This document shows, one piece after another, positions 25,090-34,253 of a stretch of 60,482 nt of DNA. This DNA is from Arthrobacter sp. GTDB lineage: Bacteria > Actinomycetota > Actinomycetes > Actinomycetales > Micrococcaceae. The translations under genes and the position numbers were made by a program. The stretch lies in the NCBI GenBank assembly GCA_026393275.1, contig JAPLAM010000042.1, positions 1 to 60,482 on the forward strand, given 5' to 3'. Below the pieces are notes generated by a model. That model was not told where the DNA came from and ran no database searches. It saw only the letters and a program-made list of their open reading frames with translations. How positions within the stretch are numbered: the first letter of the stretch is position 1; each line of letters starts with the position of its first letter.

Positions 25090-25095
25090 TAGGCT
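25090..25095 (+). promoter_or_regulatory. -10 box for a probable leaderless transcript (aminotransferase)
   Basis: TAGGCT ends seven bases before the ATG at 25103. The intervening AGGTGG could instead act as a weak ribosome site. Confidence 0.4.
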
Positions 25096-25102
25096 AGGTG
25101 GC

Positions 25103-26221
25103 ATGACTTTATCTGACAACGCGGCCATGGGGATCCGCCCGCGGCCGGTGGTGGACCTCCTTCCCAGCTACGCGGCAGGCAAACCGCCCGTCCCCGTCGA
25201 CGGGCTCGTGAGCTACAAGCTTTCCTCCAACGAGAACCCTTTGCCGCCGATTCCTGCAGTGCAGCAGGCCATCGCAGCGCAAACCGACTTCAACCGCTAC
25301 CCGGACCCGTTGAGCAGCAAACTCCGCGAGGCGCTTGCCGGGTTCCTGGACGTCCCGGCCGAGGACATCGTCACGGGCGCCGGCAGCCTCGGGGCCCTCA
25401 ACCAGCTGCTGGCCACCTTCGCCGGTCAAAACGACGACGGCAAGGCGGACGAGGTCATCTATGCGTGGCGCTCCTTCGAGGCCTATCCGATCAGCGTGGG
25501 CCTTGCCGGCGCGCAAAGCGTGCAGATCCCGCTGACCGCGGACGGCAGGCACGATCTCGACGCGATGGCCGCGGCGGTCACGGCCCGCACCCGGGTGATC
25601 CTGCTGTGCACCCCCAACAACCCCACCGGCCCCGTGATCACCGCCGAGGAAATCGAGCGCTTCCTTCAGGCCGTACCCTCGGACATCGTGGTGGTCATTG
25701 ACGAGGCCTACCAGGAGTTCGTCCGGGCCGAAAACGCTGTTGACGGCATCGAGATGTACCGCAAGCACCCGAATGTGGTGGTGCTCCGGACCTTCTCGAA
25801 GGCGCACGGGCTGGCTGGGCTGCGGGTGGGCTACAGCGTGTCGCAGCCGGACCTCACCCGGCACCTGCGCGTCACCGCCACGCCTTTCGCCGTCTCCCAG
25901 ATCGCCGAAGCAGCCGCCGTTACATCGCTGCAGCACATCGGCGAGGTTGTAGAAAGGGTACAAAGCCTGGTCGACGAACGGGACCGCGTAACGGCCGGAC
26001 TGCGCGACCTCGGCTGGTTCGTGCCGGACGCCCAAGGCAACTTTGTCTGGCTGAATCTGGGCGCGGACAGTGCGGAATTCGCCGCGCTGGCCGGGGAACG
26101 GGCGCTCTCGGTCCGGGCCTTCGGCAACGAGGGGGTGCGGGTGAGCATCGGCGAGGTCGAAGCCAACACCAGGTTCCTCGAGTTGTGTGCGATCTATACA
26201 AAGGCGCCGCGGCGTTCCTAG
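25103..26221 (+). CDS. Histidinol-phosphate/aromatic aminotransferase (HisC/Pat-like)
   Basis: A 372-residue PLP aminotransferase of fold type I. Seen: the N-terminal KLSSNENPLPP, the NRYPDPLSSKLREAL region, the CTPNNPTGPVI motif with the Asn/Pro that hold PLP, DEAYQEF, and the PLP lysine in RTFSKAHGLAGLRVGY. The actinobacterial Pat proteins (aromatic aminotransferases) and HisC share these motifs. No his gene is nearby, so a role in phenylalanine/tyrosine formation is as likely as histidine synthesis. I leave the symbol blank for that reason. ATG 25103 is chosen because the residues before it are not conserved. An 8-bp hairpin follows the gene, then the control region of the 2-oxoacid dehydrogenase operon. 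Confidence 0.8.
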   Translation: MTLSDNAAMGIRPRPVVDLLPSYAAGKPPVPVDGLVSYKLSSNENPLPPIPAVQQAIAAQTDFNRYPDPLSSKLREALAGFLDVPAEDIVTGAGSLGALNQLLATFAGQNDDGKADEVIYAWRSFEAYPISVGLAGAQSVQIPLTADGRHDLDAMAAAVTARTRVILLCTPNNPTGPVITAEEIERFLQAVPSDIVVVIDEAYQEFVRAENAVDGIEMYRKHPNVVVLRTFSKAHGLAGLRVGYSVSQPDLTRHLRVTATPFAVSQIAEAAAVTSLQHIGEVVERVQSLVDERDRVTAGLRDLGWFVPDAQGNFVWLNLGADSAEFAALAGERALSVRAFGNEGVRVSIGEVEANTRFLELCAIYTKAPRRS

Positions 26222-26236
26222 CGCTTAACACGAAGC

Positions 26237-26256
26237 CCGCAGGGAACCCCCTGCGG
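26237..26256 (+). terminator. Terminator hairpin after the aminotransferase gene
   Basis: CCGCAGGG pairs with CCCTGCGG around an AACC loop, giving an 8-bp stem. It lies 15 bases after the stop. No T-run follows, so it is a plausible but not certain terminator. Confidence 0.45.
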
Positions 26257-26282
26257 ATAAAGTAAGGACGAGTTAAGCCAAA

Positions 26283-26324
26283 ATATATGCCGGACCTGGA
26301 ATGCATTCCCTCGTCGGCATATAT
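26283..26324. promoter_or_regulatory. 42-bp compound dyad, candidate operator of the 2-oxoacid dehydrogenase operon
   Basis: Two perfect inverted repeats share one dyad axis. The outer arms are ATATATGCCG (26283-26292) and CGGCATATAT (26315-26324). The inner palindrome is GGAATGCATTCC (26298-26309). The five-base spacers between them are not complementary. It ends 45 bases before the E1-alpha start, in an AT-rich island within GC-rich DNA. This is the arrangement expected of a multimeric regulator such as an Lrp/AsnC protein, but no regulator gene is adjacent. Confidence 0.6.
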
Positions 26325-26369
26325 CCCAGCGATTGCGGCGCATTCGGGTGCGGCAGGCAAGGAGACGGT

Positions 26370-27644
26370 ATGGGCGCCACACAATTGCCCTCTACCGAGT
26401 TCGACGGAAGCGAAGCGGACGACCAGCTCGAGGCGCGGGCGGAGGCCGTGCTCGGCGATCCGGATGTCCCCATGGTCCAGCTGTTGGGCCCGGACGGCAC
26501 TCTGGGCACCGATCCGGTGTTCTCGGAGTACGCCGCGCGGCTCGACGCCGGGAAACTGCGCGGTTTCTACGCCGACATGGCAAAGATCCGCCGTTTCGAC
26601 GTGGAGGCCACCGCGCTGCAGCGGCAGGGCCAGCTGGCCCTGTGGGTCCCGCTAACCGGCCAGGAGGCGGCGCAGATCGGTTCAGGGCGGGCGAGCCAGC
26701 CGCAGGACTACCTCTTCCCCACCTATCGGGAGCACGGCGTCGCGCTGACCCGCAACGTGGACCTGGCCGAACTGCTGCGCCAGTTCCGCGGCGTGTCCAA
26801 CGGCGGCTGGAACCCCAAGGACACCAACTTCCACCTCTACACCCTGGTCCTCGCCGCGCAGACGCCGCACGCCGTCGGCTACGCCATGGGCATTCAGCGT
26901 GACCAAAAGCTTGCCGAGGCCAGCGCGGCGGCGGGGGATTCCGCGGCCGGGCCGCAGGACCCCAAGGCCGCTGTCATGGTCTACTTCGGCGACGGCGCCA
27001 GCTCCGAAGGCGACGTCCACGAGTCCATGGTGTTCGCCGCTTCCTACAACGCCCCCGTGGTGTTCTTCTGCCAGAACAACCACTGGGCCATCTCCGTGCC
27101 CACCGCCGTGCAGACCCGCATCCCGCTCTCCAACCGCGCCAAGGGCTACGGCTTCCCGGGCATCCGCGTGGACGGCAATGACGTGGTCGCGGTCCACGCC
27201 GTAACCGAGTGGGCGCTCGAGCATGCCCGCGAAGGCAAGGGCCCGGTGCTGATCGAGGCCTTCACCTACCGCGTCGGCGCGCACACAACCGCGGACGACC
27301 CCACGAAGTACCGCGGCTCGGAGGAAGAAGCGAGGTGGCGGGCGAAGGACCCGCTGGAACGGCTCGAGAAATACCTCCGCGCCGAGGGACTCGCCGACGA
27401 TGCGTTCTTCGAACAGGTAAAAACCGACGGCGACGAACTCGCGGCATACGTCCGCAGGACCACCCATGACCTGGAAACCCCGGACATCCGGACGGCGTTC
27501 GCCAACACGTATGCCGAGGCGCACCCCCTGGTGGCCGAGGAGCTGGCCTGGTTCGAGGAATACAGCGCCGGCTTCGCGGACGAGGCAGGCTCGCTGCCGG
27601 TAACCGCCGAGCAGGCAGAAGCAGACAAGGCGGCCAGCCGATGA
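26370..27644 (+). CDS. Branched-chain 2-oxoacid (or pyruvate) dehydrogenase E1 component, alpha subunit
   Basis: The 424-residue alpha subunit of a heterotetrameric thiamine-diphosphate dehydrogenase, which decarboxylates the 2-oxo acid and passes the acyl group to E2. The TPP-binding fold shows YFGDGASSEGDVHESMVFAASYNAPVVFFCQNN. YLFPTYREHGVALTRN and the phosphorylation-loop-like TYRVGAHTTADDPTKYR are present. Actinobacteria normally use a one-chain AceE for pyruvate, so the alpha/beta type more likely serves branched-chain keto acids; the annotation pyruvate dehydrogenase is common for it. The start ATG 26370 has AAGGAG five bases upstream. It overlaps the beta gene by four bases. The 42-bp dyad just upstream is the likely control site. 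Confidence 0.85.
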   Translation: MGATQLPSTEFDGSEADDQLEARAEAVLGDPDVPMVQLLGPDGTLGTDPVFSEYAARLDAGKLRGFYADMAKIRRFDVEATALQRQGQLALWVPLTGQEAAQIGSGRASQPQDYLFPTYREHGVALTRNVDLAELLRQFRGVSNGGWNPKDTNFHLYTLVLAAQTPHAVGYAMGIQRDQKLAEASAAAGDSAAGPQDPKAAVMVYFGDGASSEGDVHESMVFAASYNAPVVFFCQNNHWAISVPTAVQTRIPLSNRAKGYGFPGIRVDGNDVVAVHAVTEWALEHAREGKGPVLIEAFTYRVGAHTTADDPTKYRGSEEEARWRAKDPLERLEKYLRAEGLADDAFFEQVKTDGDELAAYVRRTTHDLETPDIRTAFANTYAEAHPLVAEELAWFEEYSAGFADEAGSLPVTAEQAEADKAASR

Positions 27645-28621
27645 CCACCATGACCATCGCCAAGGCCATCAACGAGGGCCTCCGGGCGACGCTGAGCAAT
27701 AACCCGCGCTCCCTGCTGATGGGCGAGGACATCGGGCCGCTGGGCGGCGTCTACCGTGTCACGGACGGCCTGATCGCCGAGTTCGGCGCCGACCGCGTCG
27801 TGGACACACCGTTGGCCGAGTCCGGCATCATCGGCACCGCGATCGGCCTGGCGCTCAGGGGCTACCTGCCGGTTTGCGAGATCCAGTTCGACGGCTTCGT
27901 GTTTCCCGGCTTCAACCAGATCACCACGCAGCTGGCGAAGATGCATTCCCGCAGCAACGGTAACCTGACCGTGCCCGTGGTCATCCGCATCCCGTACGGC
28001 GGAGGGATCGGCTCGATCGAGCACCATTCCGAGTCCCCGGAAGCGCTGTTCGCCCACACCGCCGGGCTGCGCATCATCACCCCGTCGAACCCGCACGACG
28101 CCTACTGGATGATCCAGCAGGCCGTCGACTGCCTGGACCCGGTGATCGTCTTCGAACCCAAGCGCCGCTACTGGCTCAAGGGCGAGGTCGACACCGACTC
28201 GCCGGGCGAGTCCGCGGATCCGTTCAAGGCCCATGTCCTGCGCGCCGGAACGGATGCCACGGTCGTGGCGTACGGCCCGCTGGTTCCCGTGGCCCTCGCC
28301 GCTGCCGGCGCCGCCGCCGAGGACGGCCACAGCGTCGAGGTGATCGACCTGCGCTCCATCTCGCCGATCGACTTTGACACGGTTACGGCCTCGGTCCGGA
28401 AAACGGGCCGGCTGATCGTGGCGCATGAGGCGCCGACCTTCGGCGGCATCGGCGGCGAAATCGCCGCCCGGGTCAGCGAACGGGCCTTCCATTCCCTCGA
28501 AGCCCCGGTCATCCGCGTCGGCGGCTTTCACATGCCTTACCCGGTGGCCAAGGTGGAGGAAGACTACCTGCCGGACATCGACCGCATCCTTGAGGCGCTG
28601 GAACGCGCCCTCGCCTACTGA
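27641..28621 (+). CDS. Branched-chain 2-oxoacid (or pyruvate) dehydrogenase E1 component, beta subunit
   Basis: The 326-residue beta subunit that completes the E1 active site with the alpha subunit. It has the N-terminal TPP-binding segment [52 protein letters not shown], and the C-terminal transketolase domain with [13 protein letters not shown] and [19 protein letters not shown]. These are all standard for the family, and the length is typical. The start ATG overlaps the alpha stop (ATGA), ensuring equal synthesis. It is followed after ten bases by the E2 gene. No dihydrolipoamide dehydrogenase (E3) gene follows, so E3 must be shared from elsewhere. Confidence 0.9.
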   Translation: MTTMTIAKAINEGLRATLSNNPRSLLMGEDIGPLGGVYRVTDGLIAEFGADRVVDTPLAESGIIGTAIGLALRGYLPVCEIQFDGFVFPGFNQITTQLAKMHSRSNGNLTVPVVIRIPYGGGIGSIEHHSESPEALFAHTAGLRIITPSNPHDAYWMIQQAVDCLDPVIVFEPKRRYWLKGEVDTDSPGESADPFKAHVLRAGTDATVVAYGPLVPVALAAAGAAAEDGHSVEVIDLRSISPIDFDTVTASVRKTGRLIVAHEAPTFGGIGGEIAARVSERAFHSLEAPVIRVGGFHMPYPVAKVEEDYLPDIDRILEALERALAY

Positions 28622-28631
28622 CGGGGAATCC

Positions 28632-30125
28632 ATGACCGTGAACAAGTTCAACCTTCCCGACGTGGGCGAGGGCCTGACCGAGGCCGAAATCGTGTCCTGG
28701 AAGGTGAAGGCCGGCGACACCGTGGCGGTCAACGACGTGCTGTGTGAAATCGAGACGGCGAAGTCCCTCGTCGAGCTTCCCTCGCCGTACGGCGGCACCG
28801 TCACCGAGCTGCTGGTCCAGGAAGGCGTGACGGTCGACGTCGGGACGCCGATCATCAGCGTTTCCGACCGGGAGGCCGTCCCGGCCGCGCCGGCTGCGAG
28901 CCCCGTAGCGGCGGCTGCCGCGCCGGCCCCCACCGCTTCGGCCGACGTGCCGATGTACGGGAAGCTGGAGCCGGACCCCTCCGACGCCGGCGGCCCTCCG
29001 GCCGGCGGCCCGCTGGTCGGTTCCGGCCCCAAGGCCGACGCCGTCAAGCGCCGTCGCCGGATCGCCGCGCCGGCCCCCGCCGTCGAACGGGCGGGAATCG
29101 AAACCCACGACATCTGGATCAGCCCGGCAGCGGCCACCAACGCTGAACCGCCTGTCCAGACGGAGTCCGACGCGGAAGCCGTTGACCAGCGCCCGACCCT
29201 GGGCGGAGCTATCACAGGCCTCGTCAATCGTGTCCTGGCCAAACCCCCGGTCCGGAAAATTGCCCGGGACCTCGGCATCGACCTGGCCGACGTCATTCCC
29301 ACCGGTGCGCGCGGCGAGGTGACCCGTGAGGACCTGGTGAGCTACCAGGCCCAGCGCGACGCTGAGCTCGACCAGGCGGATTCGTTCTGGGGCAAGACCG
29401 GACGCCCGCAGGAACAACGGGTCGAACGCATCCAGGTCAAGGGCGTCCGCAAGGCCACCGCCCGGGCCATGGTCGAGTCCGCTTTCGCGGCCCCGCACGT
29501 CAGCATCTTCGTGGACGTCGACGCCAGCCGGACCATGGAGTTCGTCAAGCGGCTCAAGGCCTCCCGCGACTTCGAAGGCATCAAGGTTTCGCCGCTGCTC
29601 ATCCTCTCCAAGGCCGTCATCTGGGCCGCGGCACGCAATCCCAGCGTCAATGCGAGCTGGGTGGACGCCGGGGACGGCAGCGACGCGGCCGAGATCCACG
29701 TGAAGCACTTCATGAACCTCGGCATCGCCGCTGCGACCCCCCGAGGCCTGATGGTGCCGAACATCAAGAACGCCCAGGACCTGTCGCTCAAGGAACTCGC
29801 GCTGGCCCTCAATGACCTGGCCACCACCGCCCGGGCGGGCAAGACCCAGCCCGCACAGATGCAGGGCGGCACCCTCACGATCACCAACATCGGCGCCCTC
29901 GGCATCGACACCGGCACGCCGATCATCAACCCCGGCGAGGTCGCAATCGTGGCCTTCGGCACCATCAAGCAGAAGCCCTGGGTCCTCGACGGCGAGGTGA
30001 TCCCGCGCTGGATCACCACGCTGGGCGGCTCCTTCGACCACCGGGTGGTGGACGGTGACCTCTCGGCGCGCTTCATGGCCGACGTCGCGGCCATCCTGGA
30101 GGAGCCTGCCCTGCTGCTGGACTGA
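28632..30125 (+). CDS. Dihydrolipoamide acyltransferase, E2 of the 2-oxoacid dehydrogenase complex
   Basis: A 497-residue E2 core protein. It has one N-terminal lipoyl domain with the lipoylated Lys44 in [10 protein letters not shown], an Ala/Pro-rich flexible linker (about 85-135), and a peripheral subunit-binding domain ([22 protein letters not shown], about 200-230) that docks E1/E3. The C-terminal catalytic acyltransferase domain carries the active-site motif His470-x-x-x-Asp474-Gly475 in [14 protein letters not shown]. It forms the complex core and transfers the acyl group to CoA. The linker also contains a basic KRRRR patch. The start ATG 28632 has a GGGGAAT run upstream. It ends the operon three bases before a converging small gene. 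Confidence 0.9.
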   Translation: MTVNKFNLPDVGEGLTEAEIVSWKVKAGDTVAVNDVLCEIETAKSLVELPSPYGGTVTELLVQEGVTVDVGTPIISVSDREAVPAAPAASPVAAAAAPAPTASADVPMYGKLEPDPSDAGGPPAGGPLVGSGPKADAVKRRRRIAAPAPAVERAGIETHDIWISPAAATNAEPPVQTESDAEAVDQRPTLGGAITGLVNRVLAKPPVRKIARDLGIDLADVIPTGARGEVTREDLVSYQAQRDAELDQADSFWGKTGRPQEQRVERIQVKGVRKATARAMVESAFAAPHVSIFVDVDASRTMEFVKRLKASRDFEGIKVSPLLILSKAVIWAAARNPSVNASWVDAGDGSDAAEIHVKHFMNLGIAAATPRGLMVPNIKNAQDLSLKELALALNDLATTARAGKTQPAQMQGGTLTITNIGALGIDTGTPIINPGEVAIVAFGTIKQKPWVLDGEVIPRWITTLGGSFDHRVVDGDLSARFMADVAAILEEPALLLD

Positions 30126-30128
30126 CGC

Positions 30129-30476
30129 CTAGTACGAGCCGTAGGCGGCGAAGGACGAGAGCAGTTCTGTCATGTTCGGGTCGGCGCCCCCGCCGGCAAC
30201 GGCGACGGCGGCGGCAAACATGAGGCCGGCCAGGCCGAAGCCGGCAGCGGTGACCTTGGTGAGGAATTTCCAGTCCTCGCGCAGGATGCTCCGGAAGGTG
30301 TCGGGCATCCGCAGTGCCGGGGAGATGAGGTTCGGAGCGCTGTCCACGGAGCCGTCGTCGAGGTAGGCGACCACCCGCCCGGCGGCGCGGTCGACCCGCA
30401 TGGTGCTGATGTGGTTTCCGTGCCGGGCCAGCAGGATGTCGTGGCCAACGAGCTGGCGGCGCTGAAGAGCGGGCAT
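30129..30476 (-). CDS. Hypothetical protein with one membrane segment
   Basis: A 115-residue protein of unknown function. The N-terminal half is a small beta-rich region (DILLARHGNHISTMRVDRAAGRVVAYLDDG). One hydrophobic segment lies near the C-terminus (VTAAGFGLAGLMFAAAVAVAGGG), followed by a short outer tail. The ribosome site AAAGGGGAG precedes the ATG by about six bases, which makes a real gene likely. It converges on the E2 gene with only three bases between the stops and is divergent from the acyl-CoA ligase gene. No family assignment can be made from the sequence. Confidence 0.6.
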   Translation of the reverse strand: MPALQRRQLVGHDILLARHGNHISTMRVDRAAGRVVAYLDDGSVDSAPNLISPALRMPDTFRSILREDWKFLTKVTAAGFGLAGLMFAAAVAVAGGGADPNMTELLSSFAAYGSY

Positions 30477-30700
30477 AGGTTCTCCCCTTTAGAGGGCGGA
30501 TAGGACTGTCCGCACCATCGGGGGCACTCCTAATTCTACGGCCGCCCTGTAGGCCGGCGCCGGCAAATCCGGGTGAGGCTGCCCACGGGCAGCGGTGACG
30601 GCGGTCAAATCTCAGGAATCCTGTCCCGAACCTGCGCGGCCGCACTAGAGTGGCACCAGCCGCCGTCCAGCCGGCGGACGCCGATCAAAGGAGATGCTGC

Positions 30701-32302
30701 GTGTTCTCGAGCCCGTTCCCCGCTGTTGATATTCCCGACGTCAGCCTCTACGAGTACCTCTTCGGCGGTTTGCGGGAGGATGACCTGGACCGGATCGCCG
30801 TCGTCGACGGCACCAGCGGCGCCGAAACGACTTACCGCGAACTGCGCGACCGGATCAACGCCCTCGCCGGGGCCGTCGCCGCCCAGGGGCTGGGCGTCGA
30901 CGGCGTCGCCGCCATCCTCTGCCCAAATATCCCGGCGTTCACCGTCGTGTTCCACGGCCTGCTGCGGGCGGGCGCCACCGTCACGCCCGTGAATTCGCTG
31001 TACACCGCCGACGAAATCGAAAAACAGCTCACCGACGCCGGGGCCAGCTGGCTCTTCACGATCTCCGCCCTGCTGCCCGCCGCTCGCGAGGCGGCCGGAC
31101 GTGCCGGGATCCCTGCGGACCGGCTGGTGGTGCTCGACGGCGCCGAAGGCCACCCCTCGTTGCAGGATCTGCTTACGAGCGGTGCGCCGGCCCCCGACAC
31201 CAGGTTCGACCCGGCCACCCACATCGCCGTGCTGCCGTACTCCTCAGGGACCACCGGACGGCCCAAGGGCGTCAAGCTCAGCCACCGGAACCTCGTGGCC
31301 AACGTGGAGCAGTCACGCGGGCTGCTCAAGGTCCGGCCGGACGACCGCCTCCTGGCGCTGCTCCCGTTCTTCCACATCTACGGGCTGACGGTGCTGCTGA
31401 ACCTGGCGCTCCGGGAGCGCGCCCGCCTGATCACCATCCCCAAGTTCGAGCTGGCGGAGTTCCTGCGGATGATCCAGGACCACAAGTGCAGTTACCTCTT
31501 TATCGCCCCGCCGGTGGCCGTGGCGCTGTCCAAGCACCCGCTGGTGGCGGACTACGATCTGCGCTCCGTGCACACGACCCTGTCCGGAGCGGCGCCGCTG
31601 GACGGGGAACTCGGTGCGCGGCTGGCCGAGCGGCTGGGCTGCCGGGTCCTCCAGGGCTACGGCATGACGGAGATGAGCCCGGTCTCCCATCTGATCCCGG
31701 TCGATGCGACGGAGGTTCCGGTCAGTTCGGTGGGCTACACCGTGCCCAACATGGAATGCCGGCTGGTGGACCCGGCCACGGGGGAGGAGATCGAGGTCCC
31801 CGCCGAGGGAACCAGCGCCCCGGGCCATTTGCTGTGCCGCGGGCCCAACGTGATGCTCGGCTACCTGAACCGGCCCGAAGAGACGGCAGCCACCCTCGAT
31901 GCGGACGGATTCCTCCACACCGGCGACATCGCCACGGTGCGGGCCGACGGGGTGGTGTCGATCGTGGACCGGCTCAAGGAACTGATCAAGTACAAGGGCT
32001 ACCAGATCGCGCCGGCCGAGCTCGAGGCGCTGCTGCTCACGCACCCCGGCATCGCGGACGCGGCCGTGATCGGAACTCCCGACGCCGATGGCCAGGAGGT
32101 GCCAATGGCCTTCGTGGTGCGCCAGCCGACCCCGGAGGGCGAGCTGCTGGACGAAGCCGCGGTGGAGGAATTCGTCGCATCGAGGGTGGCGCCGTTTAAG
32201 AAGATCCGGCGCGTCGAGTTCATCGACGCCGTGCCGAAGTCGTCCTCGGGCAAGATCCTCCGCCGGCTGCTGAAAACAGCGGAGAAGGCACCGCAGCCGT
32301 AG
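30701..32302 (+). CDS. 4-coumarate-CoA ligase-like acyl-CoA synthetase (AMP-forming)
   Basis: A 533-residue adenylate-forming enzyme that activates a carboxylic acid with ATP and joins it to CoA. Core motifs: the P-loop YSSGTTGRPKGVKLSHRN (about residue 178), GYGMTEMSPVSHL, the hinge region DGVVSIVDRLKELIKYKGYQIAP, and the C-terminal catalytic Lys in SSSGKILRR. The 4CL-like subgroup accepts phenylpropanoids or medium-chain acids. The aromatic catabolism elsewhere in the window makes a phenylpropenoic acid possible, but nothing here fixes the substrate. The GTG start at 30701 is supported by AAAGGAG seven bases upstream; earlier ATG starts are not. A hairpin spans its stop codon. Confidence 0.85.
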   Translation: MFSSPFPAVDIPDVSLYEYLFGGLREDDLDRIAVVDGTSGAETTYRELRDRINALAGAVAAQGLGVDGVAAILCPNIPAFTVVFHGLLRAGATVTPVNSLYTADEIEKQLTDAGASWLFTISALLPAAREAAGRAGIPADRLVVLDGAEGHPSLQDLLTSGAPAPDTRFDPATHIAVLPYSSGTTGRPKGVKLSHRNLVANVEQSRGLLKVRPDDRLLALLPFFHIYGLTVLLNLALRERARLITIPKFELAEFLRMIQDHKCSYLFIAPPVAVALSKHPLVADYDLRSVHTTLSGAAPLDGELGARLAERLGCRVLQGYGMTEMSPVSHLIPVDATEVPVSSVGYTVPNMECRLVDPATGEEIEVPAEGTSAPGHLLCRGPNVMLGYLNRPEETAATLDADGFLHTGDIATVRADGVVSIVDRLKELIKYKGYQIAPAELEALLLTHPGIADAAVIGTPDADGQEVPMAFVVRQPTPEGELLDEAAVEEFVASRVAPFKKIRRVEFIDAVPKSSSGKILRRLLKTAEKAPQP

Positions 32303-32321
32303 GGCCTGCGATGCCTTCTCC
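32281..32321 (+). terminator. Terminator hairpin over the acyl-CoA ligase stop
   Basis: GGAGAAGGCA (32281-32290) pairs perfectly with TGCCTTCTCC (32312-32321). The interior can extend pairing (GCAGCC with GGCCTGC). The stop codon at 32300-32302 lies in the loop region. Confidence 0.6.
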
Positions 32322-32330
32322 GGTGCTTCT

Positions 32331-32354
32331 GCTTAGGCTGCTTCGCTCCTAAGC
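32331..32354 (-). terminator. Hairpin after the universal stress protein gene
   Basis: GCTTAGG (32331-32337) pairs with CCTAAGC (32348-32354) around ten bases. It is 12 bases past the stop of the minus-strand gene. The sequence around it is an imperfect 16-base tandem duplication (TAGGCTGCTTCGCTCC, then TAAGCTGTTTCGCTCT). Confidence 0.45.
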
Positions 32355-32366
32355 TGTTTCGCTCTC

Positions 32367-32798
32367 CTATTCGGAGGTGTCGGTCTTGGCGATGTATACG
32401 TCGCAGGGGGCGTTGTGGGCCACGCTGTTCGCAACGCTCCCCAGCACGCGGCCCAGGCCCTGCATGCGGCGGTTGCCGACCACAATCAGCTGCGCGCCGG
32501 AACGCTCCGCCTCGTGAATCAACGCCTCTGCGGGCTTGCCGCGGGCAGCAGCGTAGGTGACGTTGACGTCGTCGCCACGCAGGCTGGCGGCGACGTCCTT
32601 CGCGACCTTCTCGGCGTCGTCGGCGTCTGAGACGATCCACCGGTCGCTGCCGCTGCCGAACACTTCGGTCCGGTCGCTGTCGAAGGCACTGACCACGTGC
32701 AGCGTCGCGCCCAGGGAGACCGCCAGGCCCCGCGCTGTCTGGGCCGCCCGCAGGGCAGTCTCACTTCCATCGACGCCGACGACAATAATTCCGGTCAT
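32367..32798 (-). CDS. Universal stress protein (UspA family)
   Basis: A single-domain, 143-residue universal stress protein. Family features: the N-terminal strand IIVVGVDGSETALRAAQTA, and the ATP-binding loop near the C-terminus, here GNRRMQGLGRVLGSVANSVAHNAPCDVYI, which fits G-2x-G-9x-G(S/T) approximately (with R for the second G). These are small cytoplasmic nucleotide-binding proteins induced by starvation or stress. The precise role is unknown. It converges with the acyl-CoA ligase gene, with a hairpin from each side in the 64-base gap. Confidence 0.85.
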   Translation of the reverse strand: MTGIIVVGVDGSETALRAAQTARGLAVSLGATLHVVSAFDSDRTEVFGSGSDRWIVSDADDAEKVAKDVAASLRGDDVNVTYAAARGKPAEALIHEAERSGAQLIVVGNRRMQGLGRVLGSVANSVAHNAPCDVYIAKTDTSE

Positions 32799-32863
32799 AA
32801 GGGACTCCTCTGGTCACACAGGTTCAGGTAAGGGCGCGGATCAGGCCACGGCAATGCTTCAGG

Positions 32864-34156
32864 CTACAACGCGGCGACGGCTTCCCGCAGGACCGGCGCC
32901 AGGCGCCGCACCCCTTCTTCGATGGCCTCGGGAGGCACCGCGCTGAACGCCAGCCGCAGTTTGTTGGACGGCTCGTCCGAGTACGTGAAGGCCGCCCCGG
33001 GGATGAACACGACGCCGGCGTCAATGGCCTTCTGCAGCAGCGGGTAGGTGTCGACGCCCTCCGGCAGCGTGACCCAAACGAAGAAACCGCCCTCGGGCCG
33101 GGTCCAGCTCAGGCCCGCCGGCATGTATTTCTGCAGCGCGGCGAGCATGGCCTCGCAGCGCTCCTGGTAGAGACCGCGGTAGGTGGCGATCTGGCCGCGC
33201 CAGTCGTAGTCGCGCAGGTAGGCGGAGACCAGCATCTGGTTGAACGTCGGCGGGCACAGGGTTACCGCTTCGGAGGCGAGATAGTAGCGCCGCTGCAGGT
33301 GGGCCGGGACCAGCGCCCAACCGATCCGCAGCCCCGGGGCGAAGATCTTGGAGAACGAACCCATGTAGATCACGTCATCCGGGTTGCCGGCGCGCAGCGG
33401 GGTGAGGGGCTGGCCGTCAAAGCGGAGCAGGCCGTAGGGGTTGTCCTCCAGAACCAGAATATTCGCATTTCGGCATATATCCACGACCCGCTGCCGGCGC
33501 TCGGCGGCGAGGGTGATGCCCGAGGGGTTGTTGAAGCTCGGAATGGTGTAAAGGAACTTGATGCTCTTACCCGCGGTCTGCAGGGCGGCGATCTTGGCCT
33601 CGAGGAAGTCCGGGACGATCCCATGCTCGTCCATCGGAACGGTCCCCAACTCGACCTGGTAGGCCTCGAAGGTGTTGAGTGCTCCCACGTATGTCGGATC
33701 CTCCACGAGGACGACGTCGCCCGGGTTGCAGAAGACCTTGGTAGCGACGTCCTGGGCGGACTGCGAGCCCGCTGTGATGACGACATTCTCCGGTTTGGCG
33801 TCGAGGATCCCCTCGGCCGCCATGACCTCGCAGACCTGCGCGCGGAGCTCCTCGGTGCCTTGTCCGCCGCCGTACTGCAGCGCGGTCAATCCCTGCTCCG
33901 CGATGATTGCAGCGGCCGACTGACCGAGACGCTCCAACGGGAGCGACTGCAGGTAGGGGCTGCCGCCGGCCAGCGAGACGAGGCCCGGCCGCAGGGAAAT
34001 GTCGAAAACGTCCCGGACGGCCGATTGCTTGATATTTGCTGCGCGCTCCGAGAAAAGCCTCTCGTGGCGGTGGGCGGACGTAGCCGCACGTTCGATTGCG
34101 TCAATTGCCTCGGCCGGAAGAATCCTTGCGGCGGCATCAAGTGTTTCGTGGGTCAC
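32864..34156 (-). CDS. PLP-dependent class I/II aminotransferase (LysN/MocR-like catalytic domain)
   Basis: A 430-residue fold-type-I aminotransferase without a DNA-binding domain. Seen: SLAGGSPYLQSLP near the start, LQYGGGQGTEELRAQV, ITAGSQSAQDV, the PSFNNPSGIT motif, LEDNPYGLLRF, and the PLP lysine in YMGSFSKIFAPGLRIGW. It resembles 2-aminoadipate and aromatic/branched-chain aminotransferases; the substrate is not decided. The GTG at 34156 is chosen because conserved sequence begins shortly after and because TATCCT ends six bases upstream, as in leaderless transcripts; no ribosome site is visible. An unusually AT-rich coding stretch (about 33455-33482) contains TCGGCATATATCC, identical to part of the dyad near 26.3 kb. 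Confidence 0.8.
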   Translation of the reverse strand: MTHETLDAAARILPAEAIDAIERAATSAHRHERLFSERAANIKQSAVRDVFDISLRPGLVSLAGGSPYLQSLPLERLGQSAAAIIAEQGLTALQYGGGQGTEELRAQVCEVMAAEGILDAKPENVVITAGSQSAQDVATKVFCNPGDVVLVEDPTYVGALNTFEAYQVELGTVPMDEHGIVPDFLEAKIAALQTAGKSIKFLYTIPSFNNPSGITLAAERRQRVVDICRNANILVLEDNPYGLLRFDGQPLTPLRAGNPDDVIYMGSFSKIFAPGLRIGWALVPAHLQRRYYLASEAVTLCPPTFNQMLVSAYLRDYDWRGQIATYRGLYQERCEAMLAALQKYMPAGLSWTRPEGGFFVWVTLPEGVDTYPLLQKAIDAGVVFIPGAAFTYSDEPSNKLRLAFSAVPPEAIEEGVRRLAPVLREAVAAL

Positions 34157-34162
34157 ATCTGT

Positions 34163-34168
34163 AGGATA
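34163..34168 (-). promoter_or_regulatory. -10 box for a probable leaderless transcript (aminotransferase)
   Basis: TATCCT, read on the minus strand, ends six bases before the GTG at 34156. Confidence 0.35.
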
Positions 34169-34253
34169 CAGGCCGAGGTTGCCGCAGGGAAAACTTTTGT
34201 TGACGTTCCTAGCCTGGCGTCGCCCCTGTTGAAGGACGCGGTGCGCCCCCGGG

